Translations under genes and position numbers: made by a program
Shown here: one piece after another, positions 1 through 7,116 of the stretch
Position numbering within the stretch: the stretch's first letter is position 1
How the letters are laid out: every line of letters begins with the position of its first letter
Assembly (NCBI GenBank): GCA_964468125.1
Contig: CAYXVF010000087.1
Location: forward strand, 1-26,461
Source: CAYXVF01 sp964468125
GTDB lineage: Bacteria; Myxococcota; XYA12-FULL-58-9; CAYXVF01
Length of the DNA stretch: 26,461 nt
Reading direction: 5' to 3'
Notes under the pieces: model-generated
What the model saw: only the letters and a program-made list of their open reading frames with translations
The model's database searches: none
What the model was told of the DNA's origin: nothing

Positions 1-510
1 GGATGCGTCCCGGGAGAAGGCGACCACCTCGTAAAAACGACGTCCGTCGTAGGCCAGACGTTCGTCGGCGACGCCGTAGCCCAGGCGCGCAAATCCTGGG
101 CGGAGGACCGCCGGCATCTGTGGCGTGCACACGATCAGCCGTTTGACCCGGGCACGTAGGGCGGGGTGGGCACCGGCGATGCTCAACACCGTGCCTTCGC
201 CCATGCCGGCAAGGATCGCAGCGTCGAGCTCGCGGTCCTGGACCGGTTGAAATCCATCGCCATCGAAGAGCTCGAGCCGCTCGAAGAGTGTTGGGGGGAC
301 CTCCGAGGTGTAGAAGCGCCGGGCCGCGTCGGGAATCTTTTCAACGCCGCACAAGCGTGCCTCGGGGAAGCGCTCCGCCAGGCGGATCAGCGCGTAGCCG
401 TGGTCGTAGCCGATGTCGACGATGGTGCGTGCCCCCTCGGGGACCAGGTCCACCGCTGCCTCGAGCCGGCCCGGAAGCGACTTGCGTGAGTCTACCCTCG
501 TCGCCATCAT
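1..510 (-). CDS. trmK: TrmK-family tRNA (adenine-N1)-methyltransferase, 3' end cut by window edge
   Basis: Reading the minus strand from the ATG pair at 510/507 gives 170 codons with no stop, running off the left edge. The protein has a SAM-binding motif IVDIGYDHGY (about residues 30-39), a GDGF segment, AILAGMGEG where the family has the AGMGG motif, and LIVCTPQM where the family usually has LILQPN; a YEVVAF segment lies near the cut end. These are the landmarks of the TrmK/YqfN family, which methylates N1 of A22 in tRNA using SAM. Family members are about 220-235 residues, so the C-terminal third is missing. The start lies 38 bases from the divergent redoxin gene. The family call is fairly sure; the tRNA position is inferred from the family, and a generic class I methyltransferase is the alternative. 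Confidence 0.75.
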   Translation of the reverse strand, partial: MMATRVDSRKSLPGRLEAAVDLVPEGARTIVDIGYDHGYALIRLAERFPEARLCGVEKIPDAARRFYTSEVPPTLFERLELFDGDGFQPVQDRELDAAILAGMGEGTVLSIAGAHPALRARVKRLIVCTPQMPAVLRPGFARLGYGVADERLAYDGRRFYEVVAFSRDAS

Positions 511-548
511 CCGGGTGAACGTCACCCTTCGCGCAAGAGGAGTCAAAC

Positions 549-1235
549 ATGCGAATCGTCGCCATCGCAGCGATACTGGGTCTGGTCGCCTGTCAGCAGG
601 AGCCCGCCCCCAAAGAAGAGCCCAAAGCCGAGGAAGCCAAAGCGGAAGCAACCGCCGAAGCAGCTGCCGGCGACTCGAAAGAGGCGCCTACCACCGCGGC
701 TGTGGGCGAAGCCGCCCCTGAGTTTTCCTTGAAGAATCTCGACGGCGAGGACGTGTCGCTCGCGAGCTTCGAGGGCAAGACCGTGGTCCTCGAATGGTTC
801 AACCCAGACTGCCCCTTTGTGAAGTACAGCCATAGCGAGGGCCCGCTCAAAGAGCTCGCCGAGACCGCGGCGGAGAAGAAGGAGGGCCTCGTCTGGCTCG
901 CCATCAACTCCGGTGCCCCGGGCAAGCAGGGGCACGGCGTCGAGCGCAACAAGAAGGCCATGGAAGAATACGGTATGAGCTACGACATTCTCGTCGACGA
1001 GGACGGAGCAGTGGGCAAAGCTTATGGCGCCAAGACCACGCCGCACATGTACGTGATCAGTCCAGAAGGCACGCTCGAGTACGCGGGTGCCCTGGACAAC
1101 GCGCCGATGGGTAAGGTGAAGGGCGATTCGTTCACGAACTACGTCACGATGGCGCTCGACAAGCTGGCACAGGGCGAGAAGGTCGATCCCCGCGAGACGA
1201 AGCCCTACGGGTGCTCGGTCAAGTACGGCAGCTGA
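549..1235 (+). CDS. Redoxin (PRX_like1 / AhpC-TSA type) lipoprotein
   Basis: A 228-residue protein. The first 15 residues form a short lipoprotein signal ending in the lipobox LVAC, with the modified Cys at 15, so it should be membrane-anchored outside the cytoplasm. Residues 16-55 are an Ala/Glu/Lys-rich tether. A thioredoxin-fold domain follows (about 53-205) with NPDCPFV (Cys88) at the active-site position and KTTPHMYVI carrying the cis-proline. The C-terminal GCSVKY (Cys222) matches the GCxIKW-like ending of the PRX_like1 group. Only one Cys sits at the CXXC position, so peroxidase-type chemistry or partner binding is more likely than dithiol exchange. The start is supported by AGAGGAG at 536-542, six bases before the ATG. 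A GC-rich hairpin follows the stop. The substrate is unknown. Confidence 0.85.
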   Translation: MRIVAIAAILGLVACQQEPAPKEEPKAEEAKAEATAEAAAGDSKEAPTTAAVGEAAPEFSLKNLDGEDVSLASFEGKTVVLEWFNPDCPFVKYSHSEGPLKELAETAAEKKEGLVWLAINSGAPGKQGHGVERNKKAMEEYGMSYDILVDEDGAVGKAYGAKTTPHMYVISPEGTLEYAGALDNAPMGKVKGDSFTNYVTMALDKLAQGEKVDPRETKPYGCSVKYGS

Positions 1236-1244
1236 GACGTCGAC

Positions 1245-1266
1245 CCGCGCCGTTTACGCGGCGCGG
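1245..1266 (+). terminator. Hairpin after the redoxin gene, possible terminator
   Basis: CCGCGCCG (1245-1252) and CGGCGCGG (1259-1266) form a perfect 8-bp GC stem with a 6-base loop, 9 bases after the redoxin stop. No T-run follows, so it is not a classical intrinsic terminator. It could end or stabilise the transcript before the amidohydrolase gene. Confidence 0.4.
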
Positions 1267-1315
1267 CATTACCTGAGCGGCTTCGCACGATAGTCTCTCT
1301 CGCTCGGGAGGAGCG

Positions 1316-3175
1316 ATGGAGATGTGCGACCTGTTGGTCGTCGGTGCCACCGTTTTTGATGGCACCGGCGCGGAGCCCGCGCGCCTAGACGTGGCGGTTC
1401 GCGAGGGCGACGTGGTCGCCATTGAAGCGGACCTCTCCCATTGGACCGCCTCCGAACGCATCGATGGGACCGGTCAGTGGTTGATCCCCGGAATGCTCGA
1501 CATTCACACCCACTTCGACCTGGAAGTGGAACTCGAGCCTGCGCTCCCCGAAGCCGTGCGGCACGGCACGACCACGGTGCTCATGTCGAACTGCTCTCTT
1601 GGAATGGCCTTCGGCAATCAACGGCGCGATGGTGCGGACCCGATCGTCGACTGCTTTGCGCGGGTGGAGAACATCCCAAAATCGGTGCTGAGCAAGATCG
1701 CCGACCGTGCCGAATGGAACGACAGCGGGGCCTACCTCGACCATCTCGATTGCTTGCCCCTCGGCCCCAACCTCGTCGCGATGATTCCTCACTCGATGCT
1801 ACGCATCGAGGCGATGGGCTTTCGTGGGAGTATCGAGCGAAAGCCGACGGAAGCGGAGCTCACGCGCATGGAGCAGCTGCTCGAGAAGGGGCTCGACGAA
1901 GGCTACGCAGGCCTGTCCACGGACGCACTGCCTTTTCATTTCCTGGCGAACCGCCCGAACACAAAAAAGCGGATCCCCACACAATACGCCGACCGACGGG
2001 AGCTTCTGCGTCTCACGCGGGTGCTCCGCGAGCGCGACCGACTCTGGCAGGCGACACCGGCAAAAGACCGAACGGTCACGGCGCTGCGTACCTTTGCTCT
2101 CACGAGTGGCTTGTTCCATGGAAAACCTCTGCGTCTCACCGCCGTCGCTGCGCTCGACATTGCGACGAGTAAGACCCTCAGTTTCCTCGCGAGGGCGCTC
2201 GCGTGGTTTCTGAATCTCCCGCTGGTGAACGGAAAGTTTCGCCTGCAGGCCCTAGCTGCTCCTTTCAAAGTGTGGGGGCACGGACCGATCACGCCCCTCT
2301 TCGAGGAGATCGAGGAGCTTCGGCGGCTTCAGGAGCCTGAGCTCGAAGACCGCGCCGGTCGCCTTGCGATCTTGGAGGACCCGGCCTACGTCCGCGCGTT
2401 TCGAAAAATGTGGCGGAAGGGCAAGTCGGGCTTCGGATTGGCACGGATGAGACGCTGGTTAGCGCGGGAGGATTTCGCGATCTCCCGTGACCTTCATCAG
2501 ATGCACATCACCCGTTCGCCGGTACGCGCCTGGGAGGGGGAGTCGATGGGGGCGGTTCACGACCGGCTGATCCGCCATCAACGAGGAGAGTCGGCGGCAC
2601 GCGACGACGAAGAACATGCAGCGCTCGATGCGTTTCCGAGGATTCAGGACGATGCGGATGTCTTCCTGCACCTGCTGCGCGCCTACGATACGGACCTCGT
2701 CTGGTACGAGACGAGTGCCAACCGCGACCCAGCGGTCGTCGAAGAGCTGCTCTTTCATCCAAAGCTCTTGCCCGGCTTCAGCGATGCCGGCGCACACCTG
2801 CTCAACATGGCGTTTTATGACGTCAATCTGCGAGCGCTTCACATCGCGCAGAAGGGCGGGAACACCCGTGTGGCGCGCATGGTGCAACGTCTCACCTCCG
2901 AGCCTGCGGAGTTTTTGGGACTCAGTGGCGTGGGTACGATCGAAGTGGGCTCTAGAGCGGATATGGTGCTGCTCGACCCTGAGGCTCTTGCCGCTCATGA
3001 TCCGGATGCGAGTGTGCGCTCGATCTATCGCGACAGCTTCGAGCACGAGCAGCTGGTGAACCGGCCTGAAGGTGTCGTACGCGCTACCTGGGTCAACGGT
3101 CGACTCGCCTGGGATGCGGAGAAGCCGAGCGCTCAGCTCGGCAACGAGCGTCTCGGTCGCGTGCTCCGGGTCTGA
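1316..3175 (+). CDS. Metal-dependent amidohydrolase (N-acyl-D-amino-acid deacylase-like subfamily)
   Basis: A 619-residue cytoplasmic protein of the amidohydrolase superfamily. Residues 61-67 read LDIHTHF, with the metal pair His64 and His66. Cys93 in MSNCSLG falls where D-aminoacylase has its zinc Cys96, with the same spacing. GFSDAGAHL carries the conserved Asp490. The C-terminus returns to the typical beta-sandwich (GSRADMVLLDP and WVNGRLAWD). The two His ligands of the second D-aminoacylase metal site are not visible: the matching segments read LWQATPAK and LRLTAVAAL. This resembles the longer (about 570-620 residue) deacylase-like subfamily with no firm substrate. GGGAGGAG at 1306-1313 fixes the ATG. 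No other gene of a clear pathway is adjacent. The superfamily is certain; D-amino-acid specificity is only a guess. Confidence 0.85.
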   Translation: MEMCDLLVVGATVFDGTGAEPARLDVAVREGDVVAIEADLSHWTASERIDGTGQWLIPGMLDIHTHFDLEVELEPALPEAVRHGTTTVLMSNCSLGMAFGNQRRDGADPIVDCFARVENIPKSVLSKIADRAEWNDSGAYLDHLDCLPLGPNLVAMIPHSMLRIEAMGFRGSIERKPTEAELTRMEQLLEKGLDEGYAGLSTDALPFHFLANRPNTKKRIPTQYADRRELLRLTRVLRERDRLWQATPAKDRTVTALRTFALTSGLFHGKPLRLTAVAALDIATSKTLSFLARALAWFLNLPLVNGKFRLQALAAPFKVWGHGPITPLFEEIEELRRLQEPELEDRAGRLAILEDPAYVRAFRKMWRKGKSGFGLARMRRWLAREDFAISRDLHQMHITRSPVRAWEGESMGAVHDRLIRHQRGESAARDDEEHAALDAFPRIQDDADVFLHLLRAYDTDLVWYETSANRDPAVVEELLFHPKLLPGFSDAGAHLLNMAFYDVNLRALHIAQKGGNTRVARMVQRLTSEPAEFLGLSGVGTIEVGSRADMVLLDPEALAAHDPDASVRSIYRDSFEHEQLVNRPEGVVRATWVNGRLAWDAEKPSAQLGNERLGRVLRV

Positions 3176-3261
3176 GGAGCGCGTTCGCGCACGGATCAGG
3201 CGCAACCGCGGGCGCGGATCGCCGATACGGACGGTGGACCCTCAGGAAAGAGAAATCCCCC

Positions 3262-3633
3262 ATGACAGATAGAATTGCAGCGCCGGGCGCCCCCCGGCGG
3301 ACGGAAAGTTATGCCCAGACGACGGCCACCGGGGCCGCCGCTGCGCTCCCCAAGACCGGAGCCGACGAGCCGAAGGGAATGGACGACGAGACCGCCAAGA
3401 CTCTCGGCAATCGTTTGTTGGCCGTCGGAGGCGTTCTTCTTGCGGGAAGTGTCGCTCTCGTCGAGCTCGGTGCGCGGGCCGCGGGAATCGAGACCGGGAT
3501 GAGCGCCCTCGGCGGTGCAGGGCTCATGACCCTCTTGGCGGGCATGACCGCGACGACGGTCGGGGCCACCCTGCGATTCCCGAAGTTCTTCGGCAGCTGG
3601 TTGCCCGATGAGCGAAAAAAGCAGGCGGCCTGA
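3262..3633 (+). CDS. Small two-helix membrane protein, unknown function
   Basis: A 123-residue protein I do not recognise. The first 45 residues are polar and rich in Ala, Thr and Pro. Two hydrophobic stretches follow, at about residues 51-73 and 80-102, rich in Gly, Ala and Leu, separated by a short loop with Arg and Glu. The C-terminus is basic (ERKKQAA). This suggests an inner-membrane hairpin with both ends in the cytoplasm. The start is supported by AGGAAAGAG at 3244-3252, nine bases upstream of the ATG. It lies 86 bases after the amidohydrolase on the same strand and could be co-transcribed with it. No catalytic motif is visible. Confidence 0.7.
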   Translation: MTDRIAAPGAPRRTESYAQTTATGAAAALPKTGADEPKGMDDETAKTLGNRLLAVGGVLLAGSVALVELGARAAGIETGMSALGGAGLMTLLAGMTATTVGATLRFPKFFGSWLPDERKKQAA

Positions 3634-3671
3634 TCCGTCTTTCTCCTTTTCGGAGACCGCGTCGCTCGACT

Positions 3672-3854
3672 ATGGACGGGGGCGTGAAAGACGAATCGCT
3701 GCCCTATCCGGACAGCCTGTGCCATCGCTGCGCCGCGCCGCCGCGCTATGTTCGCGCACCGCGGGTGACCTATATTCTCTGCCCGCTTCTCGAGCGGAAG
3801 TACCCGGAGCAACCGGTTCGGCGCTGCAGTTTGTTCAAACCAAAGGACCCGTGA
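3672..3854 (+). CDS. Small four-cysteine protein, probable zinc-binding, unknown function
   Basis: A 60-residue protein. It has CHRC near residues 17-20, then an aromatic/basic stretch, a second Cys in YILCPLL, the segment KYPEQPV and a final Cys in RRCSLF. The four cysteines in a CxxC-x(n)-C-x(n)-C pattern suggest a small treble-clef or ribbon-like zinc fold. The KYPxQPVxxC ending recalls small conserved hypothetical proteins from proteobacteria, from memory only. The ATG at 3672 has no good ribosome site; GTG at 3684 is an alternative. It ends 8 bases from the convergent PilZ gene. Short length lowers confidence, but the Cys and Pro pattern is unlikely in random sequence. Confidence 0.55.
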   Translation: MDGGVKDESLPYPDSLCHRCAAPPRYVRAPRVTYILCPLLERKYPEQPVRRCSLFKPKDP

Positions 3855-3862
3855 CCGGCGAG

Positions 3863-4225
3863 CTAAGTGAGCGGCGTGGTCAGGGACGCGATCCAGCCGT
3901 ACCACGCCTCGGGCATCGACTCGAGGCGCACGCCAAAGCCTGAGACGCGTCCCCGCTGAAAGGCCGCCTTGCTCACCGCTTCCCACATCACACGCGCCCG
4001 TGCGTTCAGCGCGCGGCCGTCCGGGAGCTCGATCACGAGATCGACGATATCTCCGGGAACCACGAATTGGCGGCTGTGAATGAACATGCCCCAAGGGCCG
4101 ACATTCTGCGTCGCGCTGTGGTGCCAGTTGATGTCGTCCGTGCTGTACCGGAGCGTCAGCCGCCGCGGATAGCGAGGCATCCGACGGCGGCATACATCAT
4201 CGACTGCTGGTCTAGTGTACTGCAT
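3863..4225 (-). CDS. PilZ domain protein (probable c-di-GMP receptor)
   Basis: A 120-residue single-domain PilZ protein. The c-di-GMP-binding RxxxR motif is Arg18-Arg22 in RYPRR. The second motif, usually D/NxSxxG, reads NVGPWG (Asn41 to Gly46), with Gly in place of Ser. Beta-strand segments follow (GMFIHSR, GDIVDLVIELPDG, ALNARARVMW, GFGVRLE), the usual PilZ barrel order. Short stand-alone PilZ proteins of this type are common in myxobacteria. They act as c-di-GMP-responsive adaptors for motility or surface functions. The start could be ATG 4225 or the internal Met16 (4180), just before the RxxxR motif. The upstream 196-base gap probably holds its promoter. Confidence 0.85.
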   Translation of the reverse strand: MQYTRPAVDDVCRRRMPRYPRRLTLRYSTDDINWHHSATQNVGPWGMFIHSRQFVVPGDIVDLVIELPDGRALNARARVMWEAVSKAAFQRGRVSGFGVRLESMPEAWYGWIASLTTPLT

Positions 4226-4421
4226 GAACCCTCACCCCCATTCAGACAGGCTACAAAACCTGCAAAAAAATGCGAGAGCGGATTTACAACTGCTGGGTGT
4301 GCAAAGATCTCCCACCTGAAAAAGGGATATCGGCGTCGACCAGGCGATTGGCCTCCGATCGCCACTCAGATCCCTGTTCAGCAATGAACCAGATTCGTCA
4401 ATGAGTGGCCCGGGAGAGAGC
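4226..4421. other. Intergenic region between speE end and the PilZ gene
   Basis: This 196-base gap is more AT-rich than its surroundings, with A-runs around 4264-4270 and 4318-4323. It should hold the end of the speDE transcript and the promoter of the PilZ gene, both on the minus strand. A weak hairpin, GGCGAT (4343-4348) with ATCGCC (4358-4363), lies about 60 bases past the speE stop on that strand without an adjoining T-run. I found no convincing -35/-10 pair and no coding potential. Confidence 0.4.
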
Positions 4422-5378
4422 TCAGTACTTTACCCGGTCATCGTGACGCGCAAACGCATTGCGCCCTTGCAGCGCGTCACGCACGAAGTTGGGCAACGCG
4501 AAGGCCGCTTCGTGCACCTGCGCGTTGTAATAGCGACAGCTCGAGGCGACCCCACGGGCTCGCAGGGAATTCACCGGCGCACGCGGATGCGAGCTCGCGT
4601 AGGCGAGCGTCCAGAGCCCGCTCGCGTAGCTCGGCACACTTGCGAGGTAGGCGCTGACACTCGGGAACGCGGCGCGCAGCTCTTCGTAGATCGCGCCCAC
4701 CATGTCGGTGCTCCAGTGCGGGGACTCCGTTTGGGCGGTCATGACGCCACCCGCCTTCAGTGCCGCGCCGACCTGGCGATAGAAATCCTGTATGAACAGG
4801 TCGAGAGCGAAACCCTTCGGGTCCGTGCTGTCGACGACGATCAGATCGAAGGAGCGGGGATTCTCGCGGATGTAGCGCGCTCCGTCCTCGAAGAGGAGTG
4901 TGGCGCGCGGATCGCGGCGGCAGCTGTCGACCCAATCAAAGTGATCGGCGCTCACCTCGGTGACCCGCTTGTCGATGTCGACCTGAACGACCTCCTCGAG
5001 CTCTGGGTGCTTCAAGGCTTCACGCAAACACCCGCAGTCGCCGCCACCCACGATCAACACGCGTTTCGGCGAAGGCAGTGAGCACAACGGCACGTGCACC
5101 AGCATCTCGTGGTAGATGAACTCGTCGCGCTCGGTGAGCATGACGATCCCGTCGAGGGTCATCACCTTCCCGAAAAACGGCGTGTCGAGTACGGCAATCC
5201 TCTGGTACTCAGTGTCCTCTTCGTGGATGACATGCTCCACCCGATAGCTCTGGCGCACCGCGCCGACGCTCTCTTCGTGGTACCAGCCGTCCTCGATGAA
5301 TCCCCGGCACTCGGGATACTCGCCCCCGTCCTCAAGGCTGGATGGCGCAGGGGACAGTTTCGTTTCGACGCTGCTCAT
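4422..5378 (-). CDS. speE: Spermidine synthase (polyamine aminopropyltransferase)
   Basis: A 318-residue protein that transfers an aminopropyl group from decarboxylated SAM to putrescine (or a related diamine) in the cytoplasm. Family landmarks are in order: the YQRIAVLDTPFFGKVMTLDG region, EFIYHEMLVHVPL, the glycine motif GGGDCGCLRE (111-120), VDIDKRV, FEDGARYI, VVDSTDPKG with the catalytic Asp183, and the C-terminal CRYYNAQVHEAAFALP. In the glycine motif the usual GGGDGG is altered: Cys115 replaces Gly, and Cys117 follows. There is an N-terminal extension of about 25 residues. The ATG overlaps the speD stop in an ATGA (5375-5378), with GAAGAAGGTGG just upstream, so the two genes are translationally coupled. 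The enzyme class is sure; the amine acceptor (putrescine, agmatine or cadaverine) is not. Confidence 0.95.
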   Translation of the reverse strand: MSSVETKLSPAPSSLEDGGEYPECRGFIEDGWYHEESVGAVRQSYRVEHVIHEEDTEYQRIAVLDTPFFGKVMTLDGIVMLTERDEFIYHEMLVHVPLCSLPSPKRVLIVGGGDCGCLREALKHPELEEVVQVDIDKRVTEVSADHFDWVDSCRRDPRATLLFEDGARYIRENPRSFDLIVVDSTDPKGFALDLFIQDFYRQVGAALKAGGVMTAQTESPHWSTDMVGAIYEELRAAFPSVSAYLASVPSYASGLWTLAYASSHPRAPVNSLRARGVASSCRYYNAQVHEAAFALPNFVRDALQGRNAFARHDDRVKY

Positions 5379-5815
5379 GACGCCACCTTCTTCTCGAGGG
5401 GCTTCATCACGTCGGTCATCTGCGTGATGATCTGCACGTCGTTCGGCTGGAAGGTGGTGGTCTCCAGCTCGTCTGGAAGACCTCGAATGATTTCTTGAAC
5501 ACGATAGGATTCAGCCCGAAGCGCGATCGCGAGATGGGAAAAGCCCTCGCGTGGATCGAGTCCGCCGCAGGTGTAGATATCCATACTCACGTAGCCGTTT
5601 TCGGGCCACGTATGGATCGAGAGGTGAGACTCGGCGATCACGACCGAGCCGCTTACGCCTTGAGGACTGAATTTGTGGAAAGTGTCGCCCACCACGGTCG
5701 CGCCGATTTCATCGGCGGCCTTCAGCATGTGGGCTCGGATGGTTTCTACGTCGTTGAGAATGTGCGATGCGCAGCCGTAGAATTCGGCGATGAGATGCCG
5801 TCCGATCGTGTTCAA
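5375..5815 (-). CDS. speD: S-adenosylmethionine decarboxylase proenzyme
   Basis: A pyruvoyl enzyme that makes decarboxylated SAM for SpeE. I prefer the TTG at 5815. It gives 146 residues starting NTIGRHLIAEFYG after the initiator. This places the self-cleavage Ser in AESHLSIHTW at 63, His at 68 and the proton-donor Cys (YTCGG) at 83, the same numbers as in the Thermotoga enzyme. A strong purine tract (GGAAGGAAAGGGG, within 5826-5840) sits about 10 bases upstream of that TTG. An in-frame ATG at 5884 would add 23 unconserved residues and has no visible ribosome site. The Glu-Ser cleavage pair, His and Cys are all present, so the enzyme should self-process. It overlaps speE by 4 bases. Confidence 0.93.
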   Translation of the reverse strand: MNTIGRHLIAEFYGCASHILNDVETIRAHMLKAADEIGATVVGDTFHKFSPQGVSGSVVIAESHLSIHTWPENGYVSMDIYTCGGLDPREGFSHLAIALRAESYRVQEIIRGLPDELETTTFQPNDVQIITQMTDVMKPLEKKVAS

Positions 5816-5825
5816 TTCCTTGTCA

Positions 5826-5840
5826 CCCCTTTCCTTCCTC
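5826..5840 (-). promoter_or_regulatory. Ribosome binding site supporting the TTG start of speD
   Basis: On the minus strand this reads as a long AGGA/GGGG purine tract about 10 bases before TTG 5815. It decides the speD start in favour of the short form that matches family numbering. Confidence 0.5.
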
Positions 5841-5904
5841 GTGAATGCGGGACCGAAGTGGTGCCTCGCCGTCGCAATCTCCATCGACGATCACGGGAAC
5901 GCGT

Positions 5905-5934
5905 GTGATACGGCGGTCAGTGTCGAGCTGTCAA
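5905..5934 (-). promoter_or_regulatory. Putative sigma-70-type promoter for speDE
   Basis: On the minus strand a consensus -35 TTGACA (5934-5929) is followed after an 18-base spacer by TATCAC (5910-5905), 4 of 6 matches to the -10 box. Transcription would start near 5898, giving a leader of about 80 bases to the TTG start of speD. The position between speD and the divergent epimerase gene fits. Confidence 0.45.
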
Positions 5935-6047
5935 CTGACTAATCGTATAGATTTCCGGGCCGTTGCGTGTTTTCGCACGATGGCGCGTCACGAATCGGGT
6001 GCGACCGCGGACCACTCTGGCGGCGTAGAAAGGACAGGAGTGAACAC

Positions 6048-7040
6048 GTGCCCAAAGCTTTCGTCACCGGTGCCACTGGTTTCCTCGGACTCCACATTGT
6101 CGAGCAACTTCAGGCGTCTGGCTGGTCGGTGTGCGCCGTGCATCGTGCGAGCAGCGATACATCGAGTCTTCGCAATCGCGGTGTCGACCTCGCGGTTGCC
6201 GCTTTAGACGACGCCGAGGCGCTCTCCGAAGCGATGCCATCCGAGGTCGACGCGGTCTTTCACGTCGCGGGCAATACCTCGATTTGGCGTCGACACGCCG
6301 AGCAGCAAACCCGCGACAATGTGGGAGGAACGCTGAACGTGCTCGATGCGGCCAAACGACGAGGGGCGATGCGTTTCGTGTACACCTCGACGTGGTGCAC
6401 TTTTGGTCTCGAGCACGACACACTCGATGAGGACACGCCGCAGACCGGCCACCTCGCGCCGGACAACTACAGCCGCAGCAAACATGCGGCGGAGGAGGCG
6501 GTGATCGAGTCTGGGCTGGATGCGGTCATTTTGAATCCCGCGCACATTCTCGGGCGCTACGATCGGGGCAACTGGTCGAGGCTCATTACGATGGTCGATC
6601 GCGGGACACTCCCGGGGATCCCTCCTGGTGCGGGAAGCTTCAGCCATGCGGTCGAAGTGGCCCGGGCGCACGTCGCCGCGGCCGCGAAGGGTCGAAGTGG
6701 CGCCCGCTATCTCCTCGGCGGTGCAGACACGAGCTTCGTCGAGGTGATAGGCCAGGTGGGCAAGAAGCTCGGGCGAAAGGTGCCGAAGCAGGCGGTATCG
6801 CCTACTCTCTTCAAGACGATCGCCTGGCTGAAGACCGCCCTCGCGTCGATCACTGGGCGCGAGCCCGACCTCACCCCCGATGGCGCGCGAATGGTTCTCG
6901 CCCACCCACGGATCACCTCCACCCGGGCCCAGGACGAGCTCGGATACCGACACGTGTCCCTGGATGTGATGCTCGAAGATGCGATCGCGTGGATGCGCGC
7001 GGAGGGCCTGCTCAGCTCGTCTCCGACGTCACAAAAATGA
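6048..7040 (+). CDS. Extended SDR: NAD-dependent epimerase / dihydroflavonol-reductase-like
   Basis: A 330-residue protein starting at GTG 6048, chosen because AGGAGTG (6036-6042) lies just upstream and the Rossmann motif begins at once (PKAFVTGATGFLG, GxxGxxG at Gly8-Gly14). A longer frame from 5967 adds arginine-rich residues with no family match. The catalytic YxxxK is Tyr141-Lys145 in NYSRSKHAAEE. VDAVFHVAGNTS and FVYTSTWCTFG are the usual extended-SDR landmarks. The closest groups are DFR/HpnA-like reductases and sugar epimerases, which act on sugars, sterols, aldehydes or lipid intermediates. The substrate cannot be read from the sequence. The gene is transcribed away from speDE; the next gene on the same strand starts 76 bases downstream. 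Confidence 0.88.
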   Translation: MPKAFVTGATGFLGLHIVEQLQASGWSVCAVHRASSDTSSLRNRGVDLAVAALDDAEALSEAMPSEVDAVFHVAGNTSIWRRHAEQQTRDNVGGTLNVLDAAKRRGAMRFVYTSTWCTFGLEHDTLDEDTPQTGHLAPDNYSRSKHAAEEAVIESGLDAVILNPAHILGRYDRGNWSRLITMVDRGTLPGIPPGAGSFSHAVEVARAHVAAAAKGRSGARYLLGGADTSFVEVIGQVGKKLGRKVPKQAVSPTLFKTIAWLKTALASITGREPDLTPDGARMVLAHPRITSTRAQDELGYRHVSLDVMLEDAIAWMRAEGLLSSSPTSQK

Positions 7041-7116
7041 CACGTTTTCGTTCCTTTTTTGCTCCGGAGCTCCGAAAGCTCACGCCGATATCTTCCAAAG
7101 CAAAACGCGAGAGCCG

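Noticed and set aside
3309..4193. 294-residue minus-strand frame spanning three genes
   Set aside because: Crosses the membrane protein, the Cys protein and the PilZ gene in other frames with low-complexity sequence.
7061..7074. Overlapping palindromes GCTCCGGAGC and CGGAGCTCCG between the epimerase and ParB-like genes
   Set aside because: Short, common in GC-rich DNA and with no following T-run or repeated copy; neither a terminator nor an operator can be supported.
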